DNA from: Algivirga pacifica
GTDB lineage: Bacteria; Bacteroidota; Bacteroidia; Cytophagales; Flammeovirgaceae
Length of the DNA: 64,000 nucleotides
Assembly: GCF_039543525.1 (NCBI RefSeq)
Contig: NZ_BAABJX010000021.1
Coordinates: 1 to 64,000 of the forward strand
Reading direction: 5' to 3'
Part shown: piece by piece, positions 44,772-52,891 of the stretch
Position numbering within the stretch: position 1 is the stretch's first letter
Layout of the letters: each line of letters opens with the position of its first letter
Notes under the pieces: generated by a model
The model's database searches: none
What the model saw: only the letters and a program-made list of their open reading frames with translations
What the model was told of the DNA's origin: nothing
Made by a program: the position numbers and the translations under genes

Positions 44772-46415
44772 TTAATTTTTAGGTTCTTCAAATACACCAT
44801 GACCCTTCATCGTACCACCACCCAACGGTAATCTTCCTTCTTTGAGATCTGTCAATGCAGCCTCCCATGCCTCTCGCACTAAAAAGTCTTTTAGTGCTTC
44901 TTCTTTGACAAGAATTTTCAATTCAAAAGGTTTTTCTGTGGTCACAGTTACCTCATTGAATAATGCTCCATTGAAAGCGCCCCCCGTAAATCGATCGATT
45001 TTCACGTGATTGAAAAGTTTCTCCTCCACTTCATTTTTACTTAAATAAACATCCTGAATAATCACATTCCCCCTCGCCGATGCATTATTTTCCTCATCAG
45101 TAAAACCAAACAATTGCCTTACTGCAGGATTATCCTCTCCCACACTGATCGCCTCATTAAGTTTTTTCTTAAGGGAATTCAATTCCTTTTGAAGCTCTCC
45201 TTTTTTAGCTTCAAATTGCTGATAAGCTAAAGACTGCTCATCACTATAAGCCGTAAATACCCTATTCGCTTCTGTACTGATTTCAGTGGACGTACCGTTC
45301 GTTAACAGATTCGTGATATCTCGCTCTTGGGTAATTGTCTTTTTCATTTCCTCTTTCCACTGATCAATATCCTCCTGAAACTTCTTTTTATGCTCCTGAA
45401 TACGATTCAATATTCCCTTTTGGTCGGCAAAAATCTCTGCTTTCATATTGTAGTGGTAAGCTACTCTATGCGATAGGGCACCTTTAACGCTCGTAGATGG
45501 TAGAAGTACAAAAGGCTCCTCCTTCAACTTTGGGTATCCTTCCGTATAAGAAAATTTCTTCTCCGTTTTATACTGTTTATCAATAGGTCTACCCTCATAA
45601 TCTTGCTTAGGAATATCAATACCTGCTGTTATAAAGAAATCTCTTGCTTTTAACTGAATATTCTGATTGACCCACCCTTCTAAAGCGATTTCCTTATTAC
45701 CCTCATAATCTTTAGCATTTTTTAATCCTTGATTTAGATTTGGAGTATACTGTAACCATTCTTCCAGCTCACCAGAATTACGCAAGTCAAGTACTTTAGT
45801 ATATTGCTTCAATATATTCACTTGGCCTTTCCCGTTACGTGTTCCTCCTCCAAGAACAAACGCCTGAGAGTTGATCAAAGCCATTAACTTATTCCAAAAT
45901 ATATCATCTTCAGAGTTACCTTGCAGGCTTAATTCAAACCTAAACCGAGCACCAGCTGGAAGAATTTCCTCATCGTACTTTGCCTTATCTTCGGCTATTC
46001 CTTTATGATTAATCCTAACATGATCTCTCTCCATGATCACTGTCATATCAGACAAGTAATCCCTTTGTCTCATATACTCCTCTACAGTTTGAACTACCTC
46101 ATTATCTTTGCCGATCAAGTAAGCATTCGAAACCATCAAGCGAGCCCCAAATCCATCATCGCTCAAATCGTCATCTCTCAGTCCATCATTTCTACCTGTT
46201 CTTCCAAAAATTTCATCGGTAGCGTCCCCTTCTCCACAAAGACTTCTCAATATTCCTGTGATAGAAGTACCCAAGATACCCGGTAATCCAAACGCATCCC
46301 TATAAATCAATTGATCAGAGACCCAATTTTTTTCACCACTGCGTGTAGTCAAAGGGGTAGTGGTTTCCATATCTACCCTTGCTATATATCGAATATTATA
46401 TATCAGTTCACTCAT
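44772..46415 (-). CDS. Tandem RAMP (Cas7-Cas7) fusion with coiled-coil insert
   Basis: The 547-residue protein has two Cas7-like modules. The first (1-210) has TTTPLTTRSGEKNWVSDQL (D34 in the position of the target-RNA-cleaving Asp), FGLPGILGTSITGILRSL, DEIFGRTG and LGGGTRNGKGQVNI. The second (about 235-547) has LLPSTSVKGALSHR, VRQLFGF and LGGGTMKGHGVF, interrupted by a coiled coil (about 325-425). It overlaps the csx10 gene by 4 nt (ATGA). The second module seems to lack the catalytic Asp. Confidence 0.82.
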   Translation of the reverse strand: MSELIYNIRYIARVDMETTTPLTTRSGEKNWVSDQLIYRDAFGLPGILGTSITGILRSLCGEGDATDEIFGRTGRNDGLRDDDLSDDGFGARLMVSNAYLIGKDNEVVQTVEEYMRQRDYLSDMTVIMERDHVRINHKGIAEDKAKYDEEILPAGARFRFELSLQGNSEDDIFWNKLMALINSQAFVLGGGTRNGKGQVNILKQYTKVLDLRNSGELEEWLQYTPNLNQGLKNAKDYEGNKEIALEGWVNQNIQLKARDFFITAGIDIPKQDYEGRPIDKQYKTEKKFSYTEGYPKLKEEPFVLLPSTSVKGALSHRVAYHYNMKAEIFADQKGILNRIQEHKKKFQEDIDQWKEEMKKTITQERDITNLLTNGTSTEISTEANRVFTAYSDEQSLAYQQFEAKKGELQKELNSLKKKLNEAISVGEDNPAVRQLFGFTDEENNASARGNVIIQDVYLSKNEVEEKLFNHVKIDRFTGGAFNGALFNEVTVTTEKPFELKILVKEEALKDFLVREAWEAALTDLKEGRLPLGGGTMKGHGVFEEPKN

Positions 46416-47890
46416 ACGTTTTGTTCTTTTTTAGCCATTTCTGCAGATAGGTATTTCACAAAATCAAGTACTTCCTGCCCCTCAAACTCCTTATTCTTAT
46501 AAAGATCTATAATTGCCCCTTCTAGAATATATCCTCTTTGCTTTTCTCTCCATTTGTGCTCATTCACTCCATGCTTAGTATATCCAAAATCAGGGTTTTT
46601 AGCATCTCCAAACATATACTTATAAAAATCATCGAGCTTACTAAACTGCTGTGCCATTCTACGTACTTGTCCCCATTGTGACTTTCCAAGTCCCTTATAA
46701 TTATTAAAATATTTCGCCACAAAACCTGCAGCTTCCTGTTCAATACTGAGCTTTTCGTCCTTCTTCTTCGCTAAAGAAGTCACCCAGTTCACCAAAGAAG
46801 ACTCTTGGTGCCCAATCTTCTCTACGACCTTCTCTAACTCTTGCTTTTCAAACGAATAGATTAATTTCCCATTCTCTACCTCAAGAAAAGATGGATTATA
46901 CAACACATCTCCCAGCCCTTCACTTAAATAGCATCCAATACCTGATAATGCTTTTTCGTTGGTTACCTCAGCATTGACCTCACAGCACCAAACAGATCCT
47001 TTTTCAATCACAGGCCTTTGAGTTTCCTTCGTATTTCTTTTGGCATTCCACAAAGTATACGTTCTATTTCGCAACTGTGACTTTTCCAAAATCACCTTAC
47101 TCCCCTTTGGTAACCCCAAATCTTCAGCCTTAGGCTGTAAAGTAGGATTTCCCCACTCATCCATAAAAGCACAATCACTTTCTGCATATACCCAAACTTG
47201 CTTCTCCTTAATTTGAACTGGCTCAGAACTTAGCTGTTGCGCTTCCTGAAAATCGATGGAAATCAAACCATATTGAGCTGTTCTAGACCTTCCAACGGTA
47301 TGTACCCCTTGCAGTACCTGCTTGACTTCCTCCAAGAGTTCCTTATTGGATCCGGCAACATCAAAAACCCACTTTGTTCCCTTCGGTAAAGCATGGTAGC
47401 CATACATTTTGCTATCCTCAGATTTACGCTTTTCATCATTATAAGCAGACTTAATACTAAACCTCTGCTTTGGAGTGATTATTTTCCCTGATGTCATTGA
47501 TACATAACCTTTACGCACCTGTTTGAGCTGACCACCTCTCACCTTATCATTCAGCACTTCTTTTTCCCGCTCTTTACTCATCGTCACAGGGATATAAATA
47601 TCCTGAAACTCTTCAGCATTTTTGGGCGTAGCCCAGACAAAAGGTACCGGCAATGATTTTTCGCTATCCACTAAAGGGTAGGCATTACCAAAACGTATGG
47701 AACCATCATGAAAAAGTGCCATTGTTTTTTCCTCACTACTCTCGTCATACAGCTTACTTGCTGTAATACCCAGAAATTTCACTCCTGGTATATAATCAAG
47801 ACTTTGATGAAAACCTTCTGTAGCATTGACGCTATTCAAAACCACATCAGACTCCAGTTTACATACAAATCTATATTTCCACATCGTCAT
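46412..47890 (-). CDS. csx10: Csx10, type III-D Cas5-like protein
   Basis: The 492-residue protein opens with KLESDVVLNSVNATEGFHQSLDYIPGVKFLG, IRFGNAYPL and a RAMP-type GVHTVGRSRTAQYGLISI, the layout of Csx10, the Cas5-like marker of subtype III-D. The C-terminal helical region includes SQWGQVRRMAQQF. It is expected to hold the 5' tag of the crRNA beside Cas10. Its end overlaps the tandem RAMP gene by 4 nt. Confidence 0.83.
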   Translation of the reverse strand: MTMWKYRFVCKLESDVVLNSVNATEGFHQSLDYIPGVKFLGITASKLYDESSEEKTMALFHDGSIRFGNAYPLVDSEKSLPVPFVWATPKNAEEFQDIYIPVTMSKEREKEVLNDKVRGGQLKQVRKGYVSMTSGKIITPKQRFSIKSAYNDEKRKSEDSKMYGYHALPKGTKWVFDVAGSNKELLEEVKQVLQGVHTVGRSRTAQYGLISIDFQEAQQLSSEPVQIKEKQVWVYAESDCAFMDEWGNPTLQPKAEDLGLPKGSKVILEKSQLRNRTYTLWNAKRNTKETQRPVIEKGSVWCCEVNAEVTNEKALSGIGCYLSEGLGDVLYNPSFLEVENGKLIYSFEKQELEKVVEKIGHQESSLVNWVTSLAKKKDEKLSIEQEAAGFVAKYFNNYKGLGKSQWGQVRRMAQQFSKLDDFYKYMFGDAKNPDFGYTKHGVNEHKWREKQRGYILEGAIIDLYKNKEFEGQEVLDFVKYLSAEMAKKEQNV

Positions 47891-47902
47891 TTCTTTTTGC
47901 TG

Positions 47903-48463
47903 TTAGTTTTTGAGTTTAAATTCACATCTACCTAGACCACGGTGGCGATTTGCTCCCAGCAGTTTTACTCCTCTCAGACAGTCATGCAAAAACTCCCTTA
48001 CAAGCTCTTTCTCTTGCTCCACATAAATAACCCCTTCCAACTTTAGAGGAACTGTTACTTCCATCACTCTTAAAGAACCTTCTTTGGCCACTCCTGTTGA
48101 CTTATCAATCGCTGTAGAAGCTATATTTCTGTACAAATAAGTCTCTTTTCCTTTTAGTGCTTTTTGTTCAGACTTAGGCAAGCTAGCATCAGTAAAAAAG
48201 ACTTTTCCTTGTTTCCCAGTCACTCCTTTATCCTTATTTTCACCTGCACCAAACACCCAAGTAAGTAACTCATCTGAATACTTTCCCAAAGCACACAAAC
48301 GTTCCCCCTCAGTCCTTAACAAACCTTTCGTCGTTCTACCCGGCAGAAAAGGCAAACCATTACTATCTTTCAAACACGTACTATCACTTTCCATACCTGC
48401 TGAAAGGCCACTTCCTGCATGCCAGTCAGCATAAAACTGTATATCGTATGTTATTTTTCCCAT
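47903..48463 (-). CDS. Single Cas7-type RAMP (Csm3-like)
   Basis: The 186-residue protein has FYADWHAGSGLSAGMESDS (D27 in the place of the Csm3 catalytic Asp), GLPFLPGRTTKGLLR (the GxPxIPG.S.KG motif), DKSTGVAKEGSLRVMEVTVP (the thumb loop) and ANRHRGLGRCEF. This is a backbone subunit that binds crRNA and probably cuts target RNA. It is shorter than Csm3 (about 220). Gaps to cas10 and csx10 are 8 and 12 nt. Confidence 0.84.
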   Translation of the reverse strand: MGKITYDIQFYADWHAGSGLSAGMESDSTCLKDSNGLPFLPGRTTKGLLRTEGERLCALGKYSDELLTWVFGAGENKDKGVTGKQGKVFFTDASLPKSEQKALKGKETYLYRNIASTAIDKSTGVAKEGSLRVMEVTVPLKLEGVIYVEQEKELVREFLHDCLRGVKLLGANRHRGLGRCEFKLKN

Positions 48464-48471
48464 AAGTATTA

Positions 48472-50013
48472 CTATTTAGAAACAGCGTTGAGTGTCAGTG
48501 CATCATGAATTCTACCAACCATTTGTGAAAAGGCATCAGGGTTAGATTCAGGAACATTTAGATTTAAAGGCTCTACAGCCTTGGAGTGCACAGATTTTAT
48601 TCTATTCAAATGCTGAGCTGCTACCGTTTTATTGACATATAGTTCCCCTATCCATTGACGTAATGGAGAGGAAGGGGCATTCTTAGTTCTCAGGTTCTTC
48701 AAACTTTTATTTAGTTCAAAAACGGTATGCCACCCATCTTGCTCCTCAAGAAAATAAGGTCCTCCCACGAATGGGTGACTTTTTTCATTACCATTTTCAT
48801 CTATACTGATAAAGTACTGAGAGGTCAGTTCATCCCTTACAAGAGTGGTAAAATCTTCAACAAAGCTTGCCTGTACCCTATGAAACATAATACTCGATGG
48901 AGGAAGTTGTTGACTCCCTTTTACTATTCCCTTGGATTCTTTTTTTGCTTTTTTACAAAGTGCCTCTGCGAGATTCACCCCGTAATGTATAGGGTAATTG
49001 TATTTAATGTAGGATATACCTGTACAAATGGTAAGGCCTTCTTTGAGTAATTCTTTTGCCTGTTCATTTTCAATGGCTCCCATATACTTACGTGTCATTT
49101 CTTCAAATTTCTTAGAAAACAACTCCGCAAACTCAAATGCCTTAGCAGCTCGAATAATTACAGTAAGATCGTCTCCTCCCAATATTACAGGAACAATATC
49201 CTTAGGGGTTAATTCCATACTCCTAACGACATGTAACGCAGCCTCTTCAGTCGCTTTGTCTAAACCCTGCGAAAATTCACGCATTACTCTACTAAATGCG
49301 CTCCCCTTTATTTCCTTTTCCTGAAGAGACATAATTAATTGCCCCAATCCATTTCCATCTGCATGAATTACTGCAATCCAACCTGTTCTTTCATTCGATG
49401 TCAAGTGTTTTAACTCCAAATCTTTCAACTCATGAAACTGAGCATCCACCACTTCTTCTCCAAATATTTTTGTATACAATCTATGCTTAGCTCCTTTTCC
49501 CTCCTTATCGTATCTTCCTTCTGTCACTTTTCTTTTTTGACTTGCTGCCTCTCCCACCACTTCATTTTTCACATACTCTACCCCAGCTTGTCCTGTCTTA
49601 CGACTTCGATCCATGAGCATGGATGCGGGTGTCGCCTGTACCACAGCCTTATTTCTTGCTTGCTGTAATTTCTTTTCTAAATCGTAAAAATGATCTTCCG
49701 TTAAAGACTCTTTAACCTCTACAACCGCTTGTGTCAAACTCACTCCTAGTGCATGATTCCTCACCACCAACGGAAACTCCTTCACAAACTTTCTACACTC
49801 CTCCTCACTCTCAAAAAGGTATTTTATGGCCCCTGCAGCCATCTGAAACACATTAGAGTCACCTTCCAAGGACTTCCCCAATTGCTTCTCAAAAAGTGTC
49901 GTACAAATCTGCTCTACCAACTCACTTCCCCCTATAATCTCCTTGAGCTTATTGGTTTCAAAAATAAACGACTGTATGCCATTGACACTGGCACCATATA
50001 AGTATTTCGCCAT
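48472..50013 (-). CDS. cas10: Cas10 (GGDD cyclase, no HD domain)
   Basis: The 513-residue protein starts directly in palm 1 (SVNGIQSFIFETNKLKEIIGGSELVEQ) with no N-terminal HD nuclease domain. Palm 2 carries VIHADGNGLGQ (D219) and VILGGDDLTVI (GGDD at 279-282), the active site of cyclic oligoadenylate synthesis. The cysteine zinc knuckle seen in many Cas10 proteins is not evident. The nearby CARF nucleases and Csx20 fit an active cyclase; target-DNA cleavage by HD is absent. Confidence 0.92.
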   Translation of the reverse strand: MAKYLYGASVNGIQSFIFETNKLKEIIGGSELVEQICTTLFEKQLGKSLEGDSNVFQMAAGAIKYLFESEEECRKFVKEFPLVVRNHALGVSLTQAVVEVKESLTEDHFYDLEKKLQQARNKAVVQATPASMLMDRSRKTGQAGVEYVKNEVVGEAASQKRKVTEGRYDKEGKGAKHRLYTKIFGEEVVDAQFHELKDLELKHLTSNERTGWIAVIHADGNGLGQLIMSLQEKEIKGSAFSRVMREFSQGLDKATEEAALHVVRSMELTPKDIVPVILGGDDLTVIIRAAKAFEFAELFSKKFEEMTRKYMGAIENEQAKELLKEGLTICTGISYIKYNYPIHYGVNLAEALCKKAKKESKGIVKGSQQLPPSSIMFHRVQASFVEDFTTLVRDELTSQYFISIDENGNEKSHPFVGGPYFLEEQDGWHTVFELNKSLKNLRTKNAPSSPLRQWIGELYVNKTVAAQHLNRIKSVHSKAVEPLNLNVPESNPDAFSQMVGRIHDALTLNAVSK

Positions 50014-50046
50014 TGATTTATATAGGTTTTAATTGTAGTTTCTAAG

Positions 50047-50712
50047 TTATTTTTTCACCTCTGTCACCGTCCCAAAACCAAATCCCGTCTTTCCTCCTAA
50101 TCCCAAATAATTAGGCAAGAACACATTGGTCTTAAAGGTGGCATTGAAAGCCATCAGCTTTTGTCCTTTAAACCGTAAGTGAACAGGCTTGAAGTCGAGT
50201 ATTTTACACTCAATCTGCTTGTCGATGTCCCAACCAATACCCTTGGCCATAGAGAGTATATTTCCTATAAGTTTCTTTTCCAGGAAAGCGGCTTGCTCTA
50301 CCATCCCCTCTAGCTTGCGGTACTCGGTATAGTTTTTCTGACTTAGGGCTAACCAGTTGTTTACCCTATAGGTAAACTGCTTGTCCCATACCTGCATGGT
50401 GAATTGCTTCATATCCAGCTCTTCGATCTTCATGTCCAGGGTACGGCCTGAGATCTCAAAGGACCAGTCACTATTCTCAAAAAAGCGGTGGATCTCGTCT
50501 ACTCCCTCCCCTACGCAGATGATGCTAGGATGATTGCGTATGCGCTTATACTGTATGAGAGGATACGCATACCGTAGGGTATGATCGTCGATATGGTTGT
50601 GGAATAATAAGCTATGGGACGCCTTAGCGGCTACACCTCCCCGAAATGCGGGAATCTCGTGAAAGCGGATCTCGTCTCCAAAGCGGACTTTTAGTAGTTT
50701 CAGTTTCTGCAT
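50047..50712 (-). CDS. cas6: Cas6 pre-crRNA endonuclease
   Basis: The ATG at 50712 gives 221 residues beginning MQKLKLLKVRFGDEIRFHEIPAFRGG; an ATG at 50721 is the alternative. The C-terminus has LPNYLGLGGKTGFGFGTVTEV, the Cas6 G-rich loop. It would cut the array transcript in the repeat, leaving an 8-nt 5' tag (ATTGCGAC). It is the first gene of the leftward operon and is divergent from cas1. Confidence 0.84.
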   Translation of the reverse strand: MQKLKLLKVRFGDEIRFHEIPAFRGGVAAKASHSLLFHNHIDDHTLRYAYPLIQYKRIRNHPSIICVGEGVDEIHRFFENSDWSFEISGRTLDMKIEELDMKQFTMQVWDKQFTYRVNNWLALSQKNYTEYRKLEGMVEQAAFLEKKLIGNILSMAKGIGWDIDKQIECKILDFKPVHLRFKGQKLMAFNATFKTNVFLPNYLGLGGKTGFGFGTVTEVKK

Positions 50713-51083
50713 TGCTGTCAACAGCTGCTTCTCCCGTTCGTATACGATCGTATAGGCTCGTTCGTTATAAATCAGTTACAGGGCGATACTATGGGCATAG
50801 GAAATTGAAAAGCAGCCTATTATTTATTAAAAAGTAAATTGATAATCATTGGTCAACGGCATTGCTAGACAATGCACACCACAATATAAAGGATAAGTTG
50901 AATAATTCACTCGAATAGTACTATTTATTATATTTTTTTTCATTTTACACCTTTATAGATTGTAAATAAGGAAGATTCTAAGAATATTCACTTCTATAAA
51001 AACCTTTTATCGATACAATCGTAAACAACCTATGCGCAACCTATCTGCACTCAAAAAAAATCTTTGATTATAGCTTTCAACCC
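50713..51083. promoter_or_regulatory. Divergent cas6/cas1 intergenic region
   Basis: This 370-bp AT-rich region must carry the promoters of both operons. I find no clear TTTG-N19-TAnnTTTG pair for either; the best partial match on plus is AATCTTTG near 51058. No palindrome or operator is evident, and no gene is seen. Confidence 0.5.
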
Positions 51084-52082
51084 ATGCAATTATTTATTGA
51101 CTCCTATGGTGCTTTCCTGGGAACAAGAGACGGTATGTTTTTTATAAAATCGGATAGCCAAACCTCCGTACTCCCCGCCCGTAAGATCCACGCGATCTAC
51201 CTGACGAAAGGAGTATCCGTCAGTACCAATGCCTTAGCGATGGCGATCAAAGAAGGGGTGCCTGTAATGCTCATTGACGGCATTGGCCGACCTATCGGTC
51301 AGGTATGGAGTGGGCAGTTCGGCAGTGTGGCGACGATCCGAAAAAACCAAGCTTTCTTCACAACCCATAGGGATGGATTAAAATGGGTAGTAGACGTCAT
51401 TGCCATGAAAGTGCAGCAACAGATTGGTTTTGCTTATCAGGTAGGATTTGCCACTCCAGAGGTAGGAGAAAAAGTAGAAAAGATGATTCGACCCGCTGAG
51501 GATATCCTCCAAAAACTCAAGCAATGGTCGATTCCCAAGGAAGCTACCCAAGAGGAATTATCTGCCATGAAAGCCACCTTAAGGGGATGGGAAGGGAGCG
51601 CCTCCCGGGCTTACTTCAAGGTACTTGCGGCCTGTATGCCGGAGTACTACCGATTTTCTGGAAGGGGCAAACGCCCTGCCAAAGATCCTTTTAACTGTGC
51701 CTTGAATTACCTCTATGGAATGCTCTACAATATGGTAGAACTTGCACAGATGCAAGCGGGTATCGATCCCTATGTTGGCGTACTGCATGCCGAGGAACAC
51801 AACCGTCCGGCGATGGTATTTGATTGTATTGAGCTGTACCGAGTATGGGCAGAGAATGTGGCCGTCCGCCTTTGCAAGGGACATATTCTCAAGCCTCATC
51901 ACTTTATGGAAAAAGAGGGGGGAATATGGCTCGCTCCAGAAGGCAAACCGGTGGTTGTACACGCTTTCGATGATTTTTTGGAGGAACGTATTGATTATAA
52001 AGACCGACAATTTAAGCGCATTACCGCCATGAGTGCCGATATGGTCCGGCTGGCCTCTTATTTAAAGAAATGGCGGCTTTGA
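51084..52082 (+). CDS. cas1: Cas1 spacer-integration nuclease
   Basis: The 332-residue protein has the N-terminal beta domain with LPARKIHAIYLTKGVSVSTNAL and the catalytic domain with GWEGSASRAYF (catalytic Glu), LNYLYGMLYNMVELAQMQAGIDPYVGVLHAEEHNRPAMVFDCIELYR (catalytic His and Asp). It forms the integrase with Cas2. The cas2 gene lies more than 2 kb downstream, separated by another gene and an IS630-type element. Confidence 0.95.
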   Translation: MQLFIDSYGAFLGTRDGMFFIKSDSQTSVLPARKIHAIYLTKGVSVSTNALAMAIKEGVPVMLIDGIGRPIGQVWSGQFGSVATIRKNQAFFTTHRDGLKWVVDVIAMKVQQQIGFAYQVGFATPEVGEKVEKMIRPAEDILQKLKQWSIPKEATQEELSAMKATLRGWEGSASRAYFKVLAACMPEYYRFSGRGKRPAKDPFNCALNYLYGMLYNMVELAQMQAGIDPYVGVLHAEEHNRPAMVFDCIELYRVWAENVAVRLCKGHILKPHHFMEKEGGIWLAPEGKPVVVHAFDDFLEERIDYKDRQFKRITAMSADMVRLASYLKKWRL

Positions 52083-52116
52083 AGCGAAGGAAACGGAGAG
52101 GCGCAATGATTAACTG

Positions 52117-52287
52117 ACAGTTGAGGCGGCTTGCGCCGCTAGTTGAGCGCTTCGCTGTTGAGTAGCCCTTCGGGCTGTTGAGAAAGAGCAGTACTGCAAA
52201 ATCTCAACGAGCGAAGTATATCTCAACGGAGCGAAGCTCCACTCAACAGCGAAGCGCTCAACCAGCGGCGCAAGCCGCCTCAACTGT
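52117..52287. repeat. Large nested palindrome (GTTGA/TTCG-type)
   Basis: A 44-bp arm starting AGTTGAGGCGGCTTGCGCCG is matched at the far right by its complement. Inside are CGCTTCGCTGTTGAG, AGCCCTTCGGGCT and GAGCGAAGCTC hairpins. It lies between cas1 and the DUF3761-like gene. Words GTCGGTTATTTATTCA after it match those by the IS630 end. Confidence 0.88.
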
Positions 52288-52339
52288 CGGTTATTTATTC
52301 ATGCACCCATACGAAGAGAAGAACTTAAACTATATAAAT

Positions 52340-52891
52340 ATGAGAAAGTGGATTCTATTTTTTTTATTGATGGGCTTCCTTCAGGTAGGACAAGCTCAGT
52401 ACATTATGCCAATCCCGGAAGATTCTGTAGATTATGAAGATGGTTTTGATCCAGAAGAGCTGGAGCGCATCCTTCGCACCTCTTCTGATCCGGAAAGCCG
52501 GGGAACTGCCCGTCGGGACAACACACAACCACCGGATGGTGATCGCATCGGTTGTATTTGCATGGACGGGAGTAAGCAGGATATGCGTGGGCGTGGAGCC
52601 TGTAGTGGCTACGGAGGGGTACGCTTCTGGCTTTATGAATTGTTTGACCACCCGGATAGTGTGGTACTCTATGCCACCAAGCGGCATCGGGAGCATCCGG
52701 AGGCTTTGGATAAAAGAGAGCTAATGGCCTTGAGTAGCTATCAGGAGAGAAATGTACCTGCCAAGTCTACAACGATTACTCCTTGGTACGGACAAAGCGA
52801 GCAGGCTTATATGCTGACCTTGGTGGTCGTTACCTTCTTTTTGGCGGTGACCCTGATGGTGATTATTCGGATTCTTTTTCGAAATCCGTAG
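52340..52891 (+). CDS. DUF3761-like secreted/membrane protein between cas1 and cas2
   Basis: The ATG at 52340 gives 183 residues with a signal peptide (about 1-20, MRKWILFFLLMGFLQVGQAQ), a central Cys motif GCICMDGSKQDMRGRGACSGYGGVRFW, which resembles DUF3761 (C.DG....G.CS.HGGV), and a C-terminal membrane helix (about 157-178). The active-site His of the usual HGGV is Tyr here (YGGV). The TAG stop codon abuts the IS630 end, so the true C-terminus may have been altered by the insertion. Confidence 0.65.
   Translation: MRKWILFFLLMGFLQVGQAQYIMPIPEDSVDYEDGFDPEELERILRTSSDPESRGTARRDNTQPPDGDRIGCICMDGSKQDMRGRGACSGYGGVRFWLYELFDHPDSVVLYATKRHREHPEALDKRELMALSSYQERNVPAKSTTITPWYGQSEQAYMLTLVVVTFFLAVTLMVIIRILFRNP

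Noticed and set aside
47903..50013. Subtype III-A or III-B assignment
   Set aside because: Csx10, TIGR03986 and TIGR04423 are present, there is no Csm2/Cmr5-like gene, and Cas10 lacks HD, which together fit III-D better.
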